Part shown: positions 7,747 through 15,597 of the stretch, in pieces
How the letters are laid out: every line of letters begins with the position of its first letter
Position numbering within the stretch: the stretch's first letter is position 1
Assembly: GCA_938018155.1 (NCBI GenBank)
Contig: CALIIG010000024.1
Location: 1-24,744, forward strand
Reading direction: 5' to 3'
From: an uncultured Prevotella sp.
GTDB lineage: Bacteria > Bacteroidota > Bacteroidia > Bacteroidales > Bacteroidaceae
Length of the DNA: 24,744 nucleotides
The notes under the pieces: model-generated
Databases searched by the model: none
The model's input: the letters and a program-made list of their open reading frames with translations, nothing else
Told to the model about the DNA's origin: nothing
Translations under genes and position numbers: made by a program

Positions 7747-8620
7747 GCGATTTTCTGACAATAATCAGGATAACGGCTGCCAGAATAAGCACAATACCAC
7801 AGCACAAACGCAGCGTGAAGGCTTCGCCAAAGCACAGGCAGCTGATAACAACGGCCGTAACAGGCTCAAAGGCTCCGAGAATGGCCGTGGGCGTACTGCC
7901 AATGCTTTTAATAGCCACATTAATAAGAAACAGCGACAGCACCGTGGGCAAAAGTGCCAGTTGTACAGCCCATAACCATTGCCTGCCCGTATGAAGAAGC
8001 TGCAAAGGCTCGCGCGCCACAGCCATATAGCCCATAATGGCCACCCATCCGAAGGCTACTACCCAAAAGGTAAACTTCACCACACCGATGTCAGCGCGGA
8101 ACTGTTTCACGTAAACAATATACAGGGCATAAAGCAACGACGACATCAATACGAGCATCATGCCGGCCGTGCTCACCCTTCCGCCGTCGTCACCACCGCC
8201 ATGATACAACAGGCCGATGCCCGTAACGGCCAGCGTTATCGATGCCACGGTAGTGAGCGTAAGTCGTTCATGAAAAAACATCACCATCAGCAGGGCCGTC
8301 ATAATGGGGTATGAGAAGAGGATGGTTGAGGCTATTCCCGCACTCATATATTTGAAACTGACGTACAACGTTATTGACGACAGCGCAAACAAACTGCCCA
8401 GAACGGCAAACTTGATGGCATAGCCCCACCCTATTTTAAGCGATTGCCCGCGGGCCAGAAGCCACAATGCAAAGCACAATGCAGCCAAACCATACCGGTA
8501 AAACAGCACATTGCCGGGCGTAATGCCGTCAGCATACAGCGGCAGTGAGCCCAAAGGGTTCGTACCGTAGAACACAGCCGCCAGCACACCGGCGGCAAAT
8601 CCCTTCACTTTTACGTTCAT
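7739..8620 (-). CDS. DMT-superfamily (EamA) membrane transporter
   Basis: A 293-residue integral membrane protein with about ten hydrophobic segments in two repeated halves, the EamA arrangement. The first half opens with GFAAGVLAAVFYGTNPL and contains FKYMSAGIASTILFSYPIMTALL; the second contains AIKSIGSTPTAILGAFEPVTAVV, the conserved EamA closing motif with its Glu-Pro. Members export or exchange small metabolites such as amino acids or nucleotides across the inner membrane; the substrate cannot be read from sequence. ATG 8620 is preferred; a GTG lies immediately upstream at 8623. It is transcribed convergently with the SusD 1 operon and divergently from the small ORF at 8855. It is probably monocistronic, with a -7 box at 8736-8743. 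Confidence 0.9.
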   Translation of the reverse strand: MNVKVKGFAAGVLAAVFYGTNPLGSLPLYADGITPGNVLFYRYGLAALCFALWLLARGQSLKIGWGYAIKFAVLGSLFALSSITLYVSFKYMSAGIASTILFSYPIMTALLMVMFFHERLTLTTVASITLAVTGIGLLYHGGGDDGGRVSTAGMMLVLMSSLLYALYIVYVKQFRADIGVVKFTFWVVAFGWVAIMGYMAVAREPLQLLHTGRQWLWAVQLALLPTVLSLFLINVAIKSIGSTPTAILGAFEPVTAVVISCLCFGEAFTLRLCCGIVLILAAVILIIVRKSPQ

Positions 8621-8735
8621 CACGAAAGCTGATTATTGAAAAAACATGCGGAAACAGCGTTCTTCATGCTCCTTTGCAGGCATGGCAAAACGCTCCCGTT
8701 ATTGCTCAGGAAGCACGATATTCCCCAACCGTTTG

Positions 8736-8743
8736 CAAAGTTA
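8736..8743 (-). promoter_or_regulatory. -7 box (TAACTTTG) for the transporter gene
   Basis: The reverse strand reads TAACTTTG, a perfect TAnnTTTG match and identical to the box before the glutaredoxin gene. It lies 116 bases before ATG 8620. No convincing -33 element is seen. Confidence 0.45.
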
Positions 8744-8854
8744 AGCTATTTTATGCTCACACGCTGCCGAAGCCATTGCAAATTCTTTTTTTTGTCGACT
8801 TTATGTTTTTGTGCACACTTTTTGCTGCTTTCCTATCAGAAAAAACAACTTGTT

Positions 8855-9100
8855 ATGGTTACAAAAGACAGCATTCAGGAGGCATACGCCTTCTTTCACC
8901 AGAAGTGGCGCATCTATTCGCAATCAACAAACAGCCGTCAGAAAGACGATATTGAATATGCCATCAGCGATTACGCCCGCAGCATGAACCCCGAATTATA
9001 CCACGAAATTGCCCATGGCCGCGAGGGTTTCCTATTTACCCACTCTGGCTTTGCATCGGATATTTCCTCGGCCGTTGACGAATTGGAGAAAAGAATTTAG
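8855..9100 (+). CDS. Small uncharacterised protein, 81 residues
   Basis: I do not recognise this protein. From the ATG at 8855 it encodes 81 residues, hydrophilic and with mixed charge, likely helical at the N-terminus (VTKDSIQEAYAFFHQKWRIY) and C-terminus (SAVDELEKRI), with HEIAHGREGFLFTHSGF between. It has no signal peptide, membrane segment or cysteine. The frame stays open upstream to 8636, but that part is rich in Cys and Phe and looks like translated non-coding DNA, so the ATG giving the well-behaved protein is preferred. HEIAHG superficially resembles a zinc-protease HExxH but lacks the second His in register (HEIAH does fit H-E-x-x-H as a bare pattern), and the protein is too small for a metalloprotease. 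It is divergent from the transporter gene and stands alone. Confidence 0.6.
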   Translation: MVTKDSIQEAYAFFHQKWRIYSQSTNSRQKDDIEYAISDYARSMNPELYHEIAHGREGFLFTHSGFASDISSAVDELEKRI

Positions 9101-9223
9101 AAGTAAAAAAATAAAAAAACAAAGAATTTAAGGCAGGGTTTAAACGTAAAAGGGTAAAAAAAATAAAGAGCAGGAAGGCAGAGACAAGAAGTAAAGAATT
9201 AAAAAATTAAAGAATTAAAGGCA
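9101..9223 (+). repeat. A-rich, C-poor spacer with short direct repeats
   Basis: This stretch after the small ORF is almost only A, G and scattered T on the plus strand. A 16-mer, AAAGAATTTAAGGCAG at 9121-9136, recurs with one change at 9209-9224. The core AAGGCAG also occurs at 9175-9181, so the three cores start at 9130, 9175 and 9218, about 44 bp apart. No ORF is credible here. Confidence 0.45.
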
Positions 9224-9244
9224 GTTTCACGCTGGTCGTGAAAC
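9224..9244 (+). terminator. Hairpin, possible weak terminator
   Basis: GTTTCACG (9224-9231) and CGTGAAAC (9237-9244) form a perfect 8-bp stem with a 5-base loop. The following sequence (GGGTTTATG) has no real T-run, so termination is uncertain. It is the only clear hairpin downstream of the small ORF. Confidence 0.35.
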
Positions 9245-9460
9245 GGGTTTATGATGTACAAACGCCCTTGTTCTCCCTATTCCGTCGCCGCCCAAGACCT
9301 CTGTCAATACTATTTTCAAACACATTTCATGCCCCCAAAGCCTCGTCTTGTTTTTTCTTGGGGCAAGTTCCGTATTCGTATTATACCCTGATTATAAACC
9401 GTTTACGCCATACTGCATTCGGCAAGCCGGCCTTTTGCCGTCATCTTTATGCCCATATCG

Positions 9461-9550
9461 TCATCGTTCGACGGCCGTCAGCAGCGCGTACGGCGGCCGT
9501 CGAACGATGGGTGTGACGGCCGTCAGCAACGCTGCCGACGGCCGTCGGAC
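9461..9550. repeat. Double-hairpin palindromic element, copy 1
   Basis: A 90-bp element made of two consecutive hairpins. The first has perfect 16-bp arms, CATCGTTCGACGGCCG (9462-9477) and CGGCCGTCGAACGATG (9494-9509), around a 16-base loop. The second has arms 9515-9528 and 9533-9546 with one mismatch and a 4-base loop. The self-complementary core GACGGCCGTC or a close variant occurs four times at a spacing of about 22 bp. A second copy with 83 of 90 positions identical is at 15341-15430. It lies in the long spacer before SusC 2, 390 bp before its start codon. It has no ORF of its own that looks real. Confidence 0.85.
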
Positions 9551-9575
9551 AACAAGGCATACGGTTATCTTATAT

Positions 9576-9614
9576 GCCGTGCACGGCACTGTGTAATCAT
9601 ATTCCGGCCGGAAT
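9576..9614. promoter_or_regulatory. Two perfect palindromes before SusC 2
   Basis: GCCGTGCACGGC (9576-9587) and ATTCCGGCCGGAAT (9601-9614) are perfect 12-bp and 14-bp palindromes with centres 26 bp apart, about 180-215 bp upstream of the SusC 2 promoter box. They could bind a dimeric regulator; no partner is identified. Around them, 9551-9780 holds no credible gene. Confidence 0.3.
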
Positions 9615-9770
9615 TGGCGAACCATACCGCCATTATTCTCCTTCCCCAATACCATCAGGCCTTCCGCCTTTCCCTGCCCGGCATACAGAACAAGGTTTTG
9701 TATACAGCAGAATACTATCGGAACGATTGTTAAATCCTCGCAACATCTGTTAAAAACAAAGGGCGTGATG

Positions 9771-9799
9771 TTTATTTTACCAAATTATATTTATTTTTG
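9771..9799 (+). promoter_or_regulatory. Promoter of the SusC 2-SusD 2 operon
   Basis: The -7 box TATTTTTG (9792-9799) matches TAnnTTTG exactly. TTTA at 9771-9774 is one base off the -33 TTTG at roughly the right distance. Transcription would start near 9806, leaving a leader of about 134 bases before ATG 9940, long enough for post-transcriptional control. Confidence 0.55.
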
Positions 9800-9939
9800 C
9801 AACCAACAATCTTGTAAACCTTTTTGACCGGTTGCGGCCTGTCCATGTCCGCTTTTCGACGACCACCGGTACCGGAATCTCCACTCTTTGACAAGTTTTA
9901 TCAACCTGTAATAAAATCAATCTGTCTAATTAAAAAACT

Positions 9940-12900
9940 ATGAACACAAAAAGGAATGCTTTGTTAGCCACGACAATACTGCTGTCGTGCGGGCTTGGGG
10001 GCAATGCCTTTGCGACGCTTCCCCATCAGCAGGGAACCAGCGTCACGCAGCAGGCCTCCCGACGCATAAGTGGCGTTATTCACGATTCGCAGGGCGAACC
10101 CATCATCGGTGCTACGGTAAAGGTGAAGGGCAAAGGCGCATCGGGAACTATTACTGACATGGAAGGGCGGTTCACCATTGAGGCAACGCCGGGTGCCATG
10201 CTCGAAATTACCTATGTTGGCTATGCACCAAAGGAAGTGAAAGCCGATGCCAACATGAACATTACGTTGCAGGAAGACAACAAGGAACTGAACGAAGTGG
10301 TGGTAGTTGGCTACGGAACGCAGAAGAAAGTAAACCTGACAGGTGCCGTCGAACAGGTTACAAGCGACGTGTTTAAGGACCGTCCGGCAGCCAATGCAAC
10401 CCAGATGCTCCAGGGGGCTATTCCCAATTTGCAACTCGATATTACCGACGGCAAGCCTACACGAGGTGCTACTTATCAGGTAAGAGGCAAGGCATCGATA
10501 GGCCAGGGCGGCAGTGCACTGGTGCTTATTGACGGTGTTGAGGGCGACCCCTCGATGCTGAATCCGGGCGATATTGAAAGCGTGTCGGTGCTTAAAGACG
10601 CTGCTTCGGCAGCCATCTATGGCGCACGAGGCTCATTTGGCGTTGTTCTTATCACCACAAAACAGCCCGAAAAGCAACACGCAAGCATTACATATTCGGG
10701 TAATCTGGCTGTACAGTCGCCGGCAACACTGCCCGATTTCGTGACCGACGGGTACATCTGGGCCGAGCATTTCTACAAGGCCTATTATGGTTCGCGCGGC
10801 AGTGCACCCGCGAGCATTAACAAAACGCAATGGTTTACTACCGACTGGCTCGACAAATTCAAGCAGCTTCACGATTCGGGACAACCCTATCCCAACACCG
10901 TTGTGCAGCCCAACGGGAGCTATCAATACTTTGCAAGTACCGACTGGATAGGCGAATTGTACAAGAAATCAACCATTGCACAAACGCATAATGTGGCTGT
11001 TCAGGGGGGAAATGACAAGACAACGTTCCTGCTTTCAGGCCGTTTCTATCAGTATGACGGACTGTTTAAACACAACACTGACAAGTTCCGGAACTACAAT
11101 TTGCGCGCAAAGAACTCGCTTCTGCTTTTTCCATGGCTAAGGATTGAGAACAATTTCGAGTACGGTAAGTTCAGTTACCACAACCCTGAAAACGTTGGAG
11201 AGGGTGGCGGTATATGGCGAAACATTGAAGATGAGGGTCATCCCGCGGCGCCAATATTCAATCCCAATGGCTCGCTTACTTACTCGGCGGCCTACAGTTT
11301 GGGCGATATGGTGTACGGAAAAAACGGCCGCGACCTCGACAACAGGCAAATACGCAACACAACCAGCTTCGTAGCCACTTTCCTTAATAAGGCTTTACAC
11401 GTGAGGGGCGACTTTACATTCCGGAGCCGTGACAACGAAACCGCCCGGCGACGCGTACCTGTTCCCTACGAAATTTACGAGGGAAAAACCATGTGGTTAG
11501 GCACGCAATTCAACGACTATACGGTGAAAAACGACCGCAATAATTACATGGCCACGAACCTTTATGGCGATTATGAGCGCATCTGGGGGAAACATTATTT
11601 CAAGGGAATGGCCGGTTGGAACTATGAAGAACAAACGTATAAGTCGATAACCACACAACGAAACGGTTTGCTCTACCCCGATGCGAAGAACATAAACATG
11701 GCTTTGGGCGACGGCATTATTACGTCGGGCGGGTATTATAAGTGGAAGATTTGCGGTGGATTTTTCCGCATAAACTACGGCTTTTCCGACCGTTATCTGC
11801 TGGAATTTAACGGTCGTTATGACGGCTCTTCGAAGTTTCCGTCACATCAGCAGTGGGGTTTCTTCCCATCGTTATCAGCCGGTTGGCGCGTAACCGAAGA
11901 GCCATGGTGGACGGTTGACAAGAGTTTGATGTCGAATTTAAAGCTTCGTGCATCGTACGGTTCGCTTGGAAACGGTAACGTCGACCCTTATGCCTATCTC
12001 GAAATATTCAAACTTCAGGCTCAGGACAGGGTGATAAACGGAGCCGTCAACACCTATACCAGTGCACCTGCAGTGCGTCCGGCCGGACTGACATGGGAAC
12101 GGGCTACGACTACTGACATCGGTCTCGACTTCAACATGTTCAATGACCGCCTGATGTTTTCGGCCGATTACTACTGGCGTAAAACCAAGGACATGTACAC
12201 CGTAGGCAAGACTCTGCCGCAGGTTTTTGGCGCAGACTCGCCAAAAGGCAATTATGCCGACATGACAACACGAGGCTGGGAGCTGTCGATAACATGGGCC
12301 GACAGGTTCAATTTGGGCGGCAAACCGTTCAATTACCGCTTGCATGGCACGCTGGCCGACAGCTATTCGGTTATCGACAAGTACAATAACGCCGAGAAAA
12401 ACCTTAGCGATTACTACGTCGGTGAACGCTTAGGCGAGATATGGGGCTATGTAACCGAGGGACTTTTTAAGGACCAGGCCGACATCAACAGCTCGCCTTC
12501 GCAGCTGCAATTGCGCTCGGGGCAGAATAATATATGGCAGCCGGGCGACATCAAATTCAAAGATTTGAACGGCGACAAGAAAATAACCTACGGCAATAAC
12601 CGCGCCGGAGACAGCGGCGACAGGAAAGTAATTGGCAACGCTTTGCCACGTTACACGTTCAGTTTAAACCTCAGTGCCGACTGGAACAACCTGTATTGCT
12701 CGGCCTTTTTCCAGGGCGTGGGCAAACAAAACTGGTATCCAAGCAGCGAGAGTATTTTCTGGGGGCAGTACAACCGCCCTTATAACCAGTATCCGAAATG
12801 GCACGTAGGCAACGAGTGGACGGAGAATAACCCCGATGCTTACCTCCCAAGGAACGTGGGTTATTCAGCTTTAAGCAAGAACGCTGAGTTGCAAGTGCCC

Positions 12901-13185
12901 CAGACGCGCTATCTGCAGAACGTGGCTTACATACGTTTAAAGAACCTCCAGATTGGCTACAACCTGCCCAAAAACATCGTTGGCAAGGCGCATATGCAGC
13001 GTGCAAGCGTGTATATTTCGGCAGAAAACATATGGTGTTACTCGCCGCTTTACAAGCGTACACACGATATTGACGTGACCAACATTTCGGGTTCTGACCC
13101 CGATCTCACCACTATTAATTACGGTGACGGACTAAATTATCCGCAGATGAAGAGCATAAGTTTCGGACTTTCTGTTACGTTCTAA
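9940..13185 (+). CDS. SusC/RagA-type TonB-linked outer-membrane transporter (pair 2)
   Basis: A 1081-residue SusC-family protein. Signal peptide at about residues 1-25; carboxypeptidase-regulatory-like domain about 43-112 (ISGVIHDSQGEPIIGATV, TYVGYAP); TonB-box region NEVVVVGYGTQKK at 118-130; plug with ATQMLQGAIPNLQL, YQVRGKASIG, ALVLIDGVEGD and VSVLKDAASAAIYGARGSFGVVLITTK; then the barrel, ending SFGLSVTF with the terminal Phe. A DLNGDKKI stretch beginning at residue 875 resembles the calcium-loop-like segment common in SusC barrels, with Lys in place of the usual Gly. No STN domain. It imports an unknown oligomer together with the SusD 40 bases downstream. It has its own promoter and a long spacer upstream, so it is a separate operon from pair 1. 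Confidence 0.95.
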   Translation: MNTKRNALLATTILLSCGLGGNAFATLPHQQGTSVTQQASRRISGVIHDSQGEPIIGATVKVKGKGASGTITDMEGRFTIEATPGAMLEITYVGYAPKEVKADANMNITLQEDNKELNEVVVVGYGTQKKVNLTGAVEQVTSDVFKDRPAANATQMLQGAIPNLQLDITDGKPTRGATYQVRGKASIGQGGSALVLIDGVEGDPSMLNPGDIESVSVLKDAASAAIYGARGSFGVVLITTKQPEKQHASITYSGNLAVQSPATLPDFVTDGYIWAEHFYKAYYGSRGSAPASINKTQWFTTDWLDKFKQLHDSGQPYPNTVVQPNGSYQYFASTDWIGELYKKSTIAQTHNVAVQGGNDKTTFLLSGRFYQYDGLFKHNTDKFRNYNLRAKNSLLLFPWLRIENNFEYGKFSYHNPENVGEGGGIWRNIEDEGHPAAPIFNPNGSLTYSAAYSLGDMVYGKNGRDLDNRQIRNTTSFVATFLNKALHVRGDFTFRSRDNETARRRVPVPYEIYEGKTMWLGTQFNDYTVKNDRNNYMATNLYGDYERIWGKHYFKGMAGWNYEEQTYKSITTQRNGLLYPDAKNINMALGDGIITSGGYYKWKICGGFFRINYGFSDRYLLEFNGRYDGSSKFPSHQQWGFFPSLSAGWRVTEEPWWTVDKSLMSNLKLRASYGSLGNGNVDPYAYLEIFKLQAQDRVINGAVNTYTSAPAVRPAGLTWERATTTDIGLDFNMFNDRLMFSADYYWRKTKDMYTVGKTLPQVFGADSPKGNYADMTTRGWELSITWADRFNLGGKPFNYRLHGTLADSYSVIDKYNNAEKNLSDYYVGERLGEIWGYVTEGLFKDQADINSSPSQLQLRSGQNNIWQPGDIKFKDLNGDKKITYGNNRAGDSGDRKVIGNALPRYTFSLNLSADWNNLYCSAFFQGVGKQNWYPSSESIFWGQYNRPYNQYPKWHVGNEWTENNPDAYLPRNVGYSALSKNAELQVPQTRYLQNVAYIRLKNLQIGYNLPKNIVGKAHMQRASVYISAENIWCYSPLYKRTHDIDVTNISGSDPDLTTINYGDGLNYPQMKSISFGLSVTF

Positions 13186-13225
13186 TCACCTTTTTAATTT
13201 ACACAGTTTACAGATACGATTAATT

Positions 13226-15004
13226 ATGAAACGAAATATCATTAAATGGGCTCTCTGCTGTGCTGCCATGTGCCTGGCTTCGTGCTCTCTCGACGAGTCG
13301 CCGCAGGCACAAGCCGACAAGGATGCCATCTTTAACAACGCGAGTGGACTGGATACTTACACCCTCTCCTTTTACAATTCGCTGCCCCGTCGCGACAACG
13401 GGTTCAAACAAGATAACATGAGTGACTACGGCCCTGTGTCGACACCCGACCTCTTTTTGCGCGATGGCGCATACACTTCTGAATCATCTTCGGGCTGGAG
13501 TAAAGACGATTGGGCCACACTTCGCAACATCAACTATTTCATTGCCAACTGTACAAGTCCGCAGCTGTCGGCCGAAGTGAAAGACAATTACATTGGTCTG
13601 GCACGCTTTTTCCGCGCTTATTTCTATTACAATATGCTTACGCGCTTCGGCGATGTGCCATGGATTGACAAGCCTCTGGCCGAGACCGACTCGATGCTTT
13701 ACCAGCCACGCGACAGTCGTACCGTCGTTGTTGACAAGATGATAGCCGACCTCGACTTCGCCTGCACACACATTACGCGCACCGCCGACGCCAGCGGCAC
13801 GATGATAACCCGATGGATTCCCTACCTCTTTAAATCGCGCCTGTGCCTCTTTGAGGGCACTTACCGCAAGTATCATACCGAGTTAGGCCTGACCGCTACG
13901 GCACCGCAGTTGCTCCAACAGGCTGCCGACGCTGCCGCTTATGTCATGAATCACGGCCCATATTCGCTTTACACGGCCGACGGTGCCGCCCTTTCGCAAC
14001 GTGCCTTATTTATTGCAGAGAAGCCCATTACACAGGAAACCATGCTCGCTGCCGTTTCCAGCGAGGCACTAAATAAGATGGGTTGTGCCAACTGGTGGTG
14101 GACATCGAGCACCTTTGGCGACCGTTTCAGCCTGACACGCACCTTTATCAACACCTTTTTAAAGCTTGACGGCACGCCCTATACCGATACCGCGGGGTAC
14201 GAAACACAGCTTTTCAGCCAGGAGTTTCAGGGCCGCGACCTACGCCTTTCGCAGCTTATCCGCACGCCCGGATACAAGCGCGACGGCAAGCCTGCGGCAC
14301 CAAACTTTGCCGGATACACCTATACGGGCTACCAGCCCATCAAGTATTGCGTTGACCGTACATCGGCCGATAACGGACATAACAGCAAGCAGAATATACC
14401 TATATTCCGTTATGCCGAGGTGTTGCTGAACTATGCCGAGGCAAAAGCCGAGCTGGGGACGCTTACTGCAGCCGACTGGAGCCGCACCATTGGGGCGTTA
14501 CGTGCACGCGCCGGCATCACGGGCGGCCTTACATCGCTGCCTGTAACGGTCGACAATTACCTGCAACAAACCTACTTCCCCGACGTAACCTCGCCCGTAA
14601 TACTTGAGGTTCGCCGCGAGCGCAGCTGCGAACTGGCCCTCGAAGGCTTCCGTTTCAACGATATAAAACGATGGAAAGAGGGCTGGCTGATGGCCAAAAG
14701 GTGGGACGGAATGTATGTTCCAGCCCTCAACACGCCGATGGATTTGGACGGCGACGGCACCGCCGACGTGCTGTTCTACCACGGTACAAAGCCCACCGTT
14801 CCGGCAGGATGTGCTGCCATTGAGGTTGGCGCGGGCAAAGGTTCAGCCCTTACCGGGGGCAACCATGGCACGCTGACGTGGCAGGACGACCAGCCACAGC
14901 TGCGCCGTGTATGGTATGCCGACGGCCGCCAATACCTGTATCCAATACCCGCTTCGGCCATTTTGCTGAACAAAAAACTAAAGCAAAACCCGGGCTGGAA
15001 ATAA
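13226..15004 (+). CDS. SusD/RagB-type surface lipoprotein (pair 2)
   Basis: A 592-residue lipoprotein with signal ending LASC20 and a following SLDESP. The N-terminal half contains LRNINYFIANC, LARFFRAYFYYNMLTRFGDVPWIDKPL, the conserved TPR-type core of canonical SusD; the second half contains PIFRYAEVLLNYAEAKAELG and LEVRRERSCELALEGFRFNDIKRWKEG, the family signature. A DxDxDG loop (D506-L-D-G-D-G-T-A-D514) near the C-terminus could bind calcium. The C-terminus has LYPIPASAILLN, the usual SusD ending. It should sit on SusC 2 as a substrate-capturing lid at the cell surface. It differs in subfamily from SusD 1. The operon ends here; a strong terminator follows at 15112. Confidence 0.94.
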   Translation: MKRNIIKWALCCAAMCLASCSLDESPQAQADKDAIFNNASGLDTYTLSFYNSLPRRDNGFKQDNMSDYGPVSTPDLFLRDGAYTSESSSGWSKDDWATLRNINYFIANCTSPQLSAEVKDNYIGLARFFRAYFYYNMLTRFGDVPWIDKPLAETDSMLYQPRDSRTVVVDKMIADLDFACTHITRTADASGTMITRWIPYLFKSRLCLFEGTYRKYHTELGLTATAPQLLQQAADAAAYVMNHGPYSLYTADGAALSQRALFIAEKPITQETMLAAVSSEALNKMGCANWWWTSSTFGDRFSLTRTFINTFLKLDGTPYTDTAGYETQLFSQEFQGRDLRLSQLIRTPGYKRDGKPAAPNFAGYTYTGYQPIKYCVDRTSADNGHNSKQNIPIFRYAEVLLNYAEAKAELGTLTAADWSRTIGALRARAGITGGLTSLPVTVDNYLQQTYFPDVTSPVILEVRRERSCELALEGFRFNDIKRWKEGWLMAKRWDGMYVPALNTPMDLDGDGTADVLFYHGTKPTVPAGCAAIEVGAGKGSALTGGNHGTLTWQDDQPQLRRVWYADGRQYLYPIPASAILLNKKLKQNPGWK

Positions 15005-15111
15005 TGGTTACAACCCCATAAAATATAAAAAACGCTGCCGTGAGGCAACCGCCAGGCAGGTGGCATATTGTTTTCATACCGCCTGCATATCTCTAAATAA
15101 TGTATAAACAC

Positions 15112-15154
15112 ATGCGGAGATCCCCTGTGCTGGGCGTCTCCGCATTTCTTTTTC
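15112..15154 (+). terminator. Intrinsic terminator of the SusC 2-SusD 2 operon
   Basis: ATGCGGAGA (15112-15120) pairs perfectly with TCTCCGCAT (15137-15145), with a further CCC/GGG pairing inside the loop, followed by TTCTTTTTC. Located 107 bases after the SusD 2 stop. A classical rho-independent terminator. Confidence 0.85.
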
Positions 15155-15340
15155 ATGCCCTGACAAACGCCACACGGGCTATGAATGTCAATATATATAA
15201 TGCGTAACTTACCGGTTATCAGCGGTGTGGCTTCTCTTCCGGCACGTCGCGCCCGGCGGTTTGCATGCTTTTCTCTGTGGCATCATTTCCAAACGGCGGG
15301 CACCCGCCGGCCTGTTGTTTGCAGCCTTACGCACAAAAGG

Positions 15341-15430
15341 TCATCATACGGCGGCCGTCAGCAGCGCGTACGGCGGCCGTCGTACGACGGGTGTGACGGC
15401 CGTCAGCAACGCTGCCGACGGCCGCCGAAC
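15341..15430. repeat. Double-hairpin palindromic element, copy 2
   Basis: Aligned base by base with 9461-9550 without gaps, with seven differences in 90. In the first hairpin one base pair changed on both sides (T-A at the first copy's 9468/9503 is A-T here), another pair became G-T, and two became A-C mismatches. The second hairpin keeps its arms with one lost end pair. Four GACGGCCGTC-like cores at about 22-bp spacing are kept. The element ends 394 bp before the sigma-factor start codon. The flanks differ from those of copy 1, so the unit is defined sharply by the 90 bp. Open frames through it are Arg-rich repeats without other coding character. Confidence 0.85.
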
Positions 15431-15597
15431 GATGAGCAAAAAGGTGAAACGGCGGAAGGTGATGGATGCAGAGGGGCCGGGAGTGCGCCGGCAACGAAGC
15501 CATTTTGCGTTGCAAACCTGCAACAGGGGCAGCGCGCAGTGAAAACAACAAGGCGGGGATTGCGCTGCCCCACTGCCAGAAACAACCTTTTATAACG

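Noticed and set aside
8636..8854. N-terminal extension of the small ORF to 8636
   Set aside because: The extra 73 residues are Cys/Phe/Leu-rich and read like promoter DNA in translation; ATG 8855 gives a consistent protein.
8985..9030. HEIAH in the 81-residue protein as a zinc-protease site
   Set aside because: The pattern alone is too short; there is no third ligand, no surrounding hydrophobic helix, and the protein is too small for a known metalloprotease.
9449..9733. Open frames across repeat copy 1 with Arg-rich repeated peptides
   Set aside because: They are translations of the palindromic repeat in several frames; the same peptide style appears at copy 2, on both strands, with no start context or continuation outside the repeat.
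15185..15595. Open frames of 136 and 105 residues across repeat copy 2
   Set aside because: The coding character is that of the repeat element; the frames overlap each other and the flanks are unrelated to those at copy 1.
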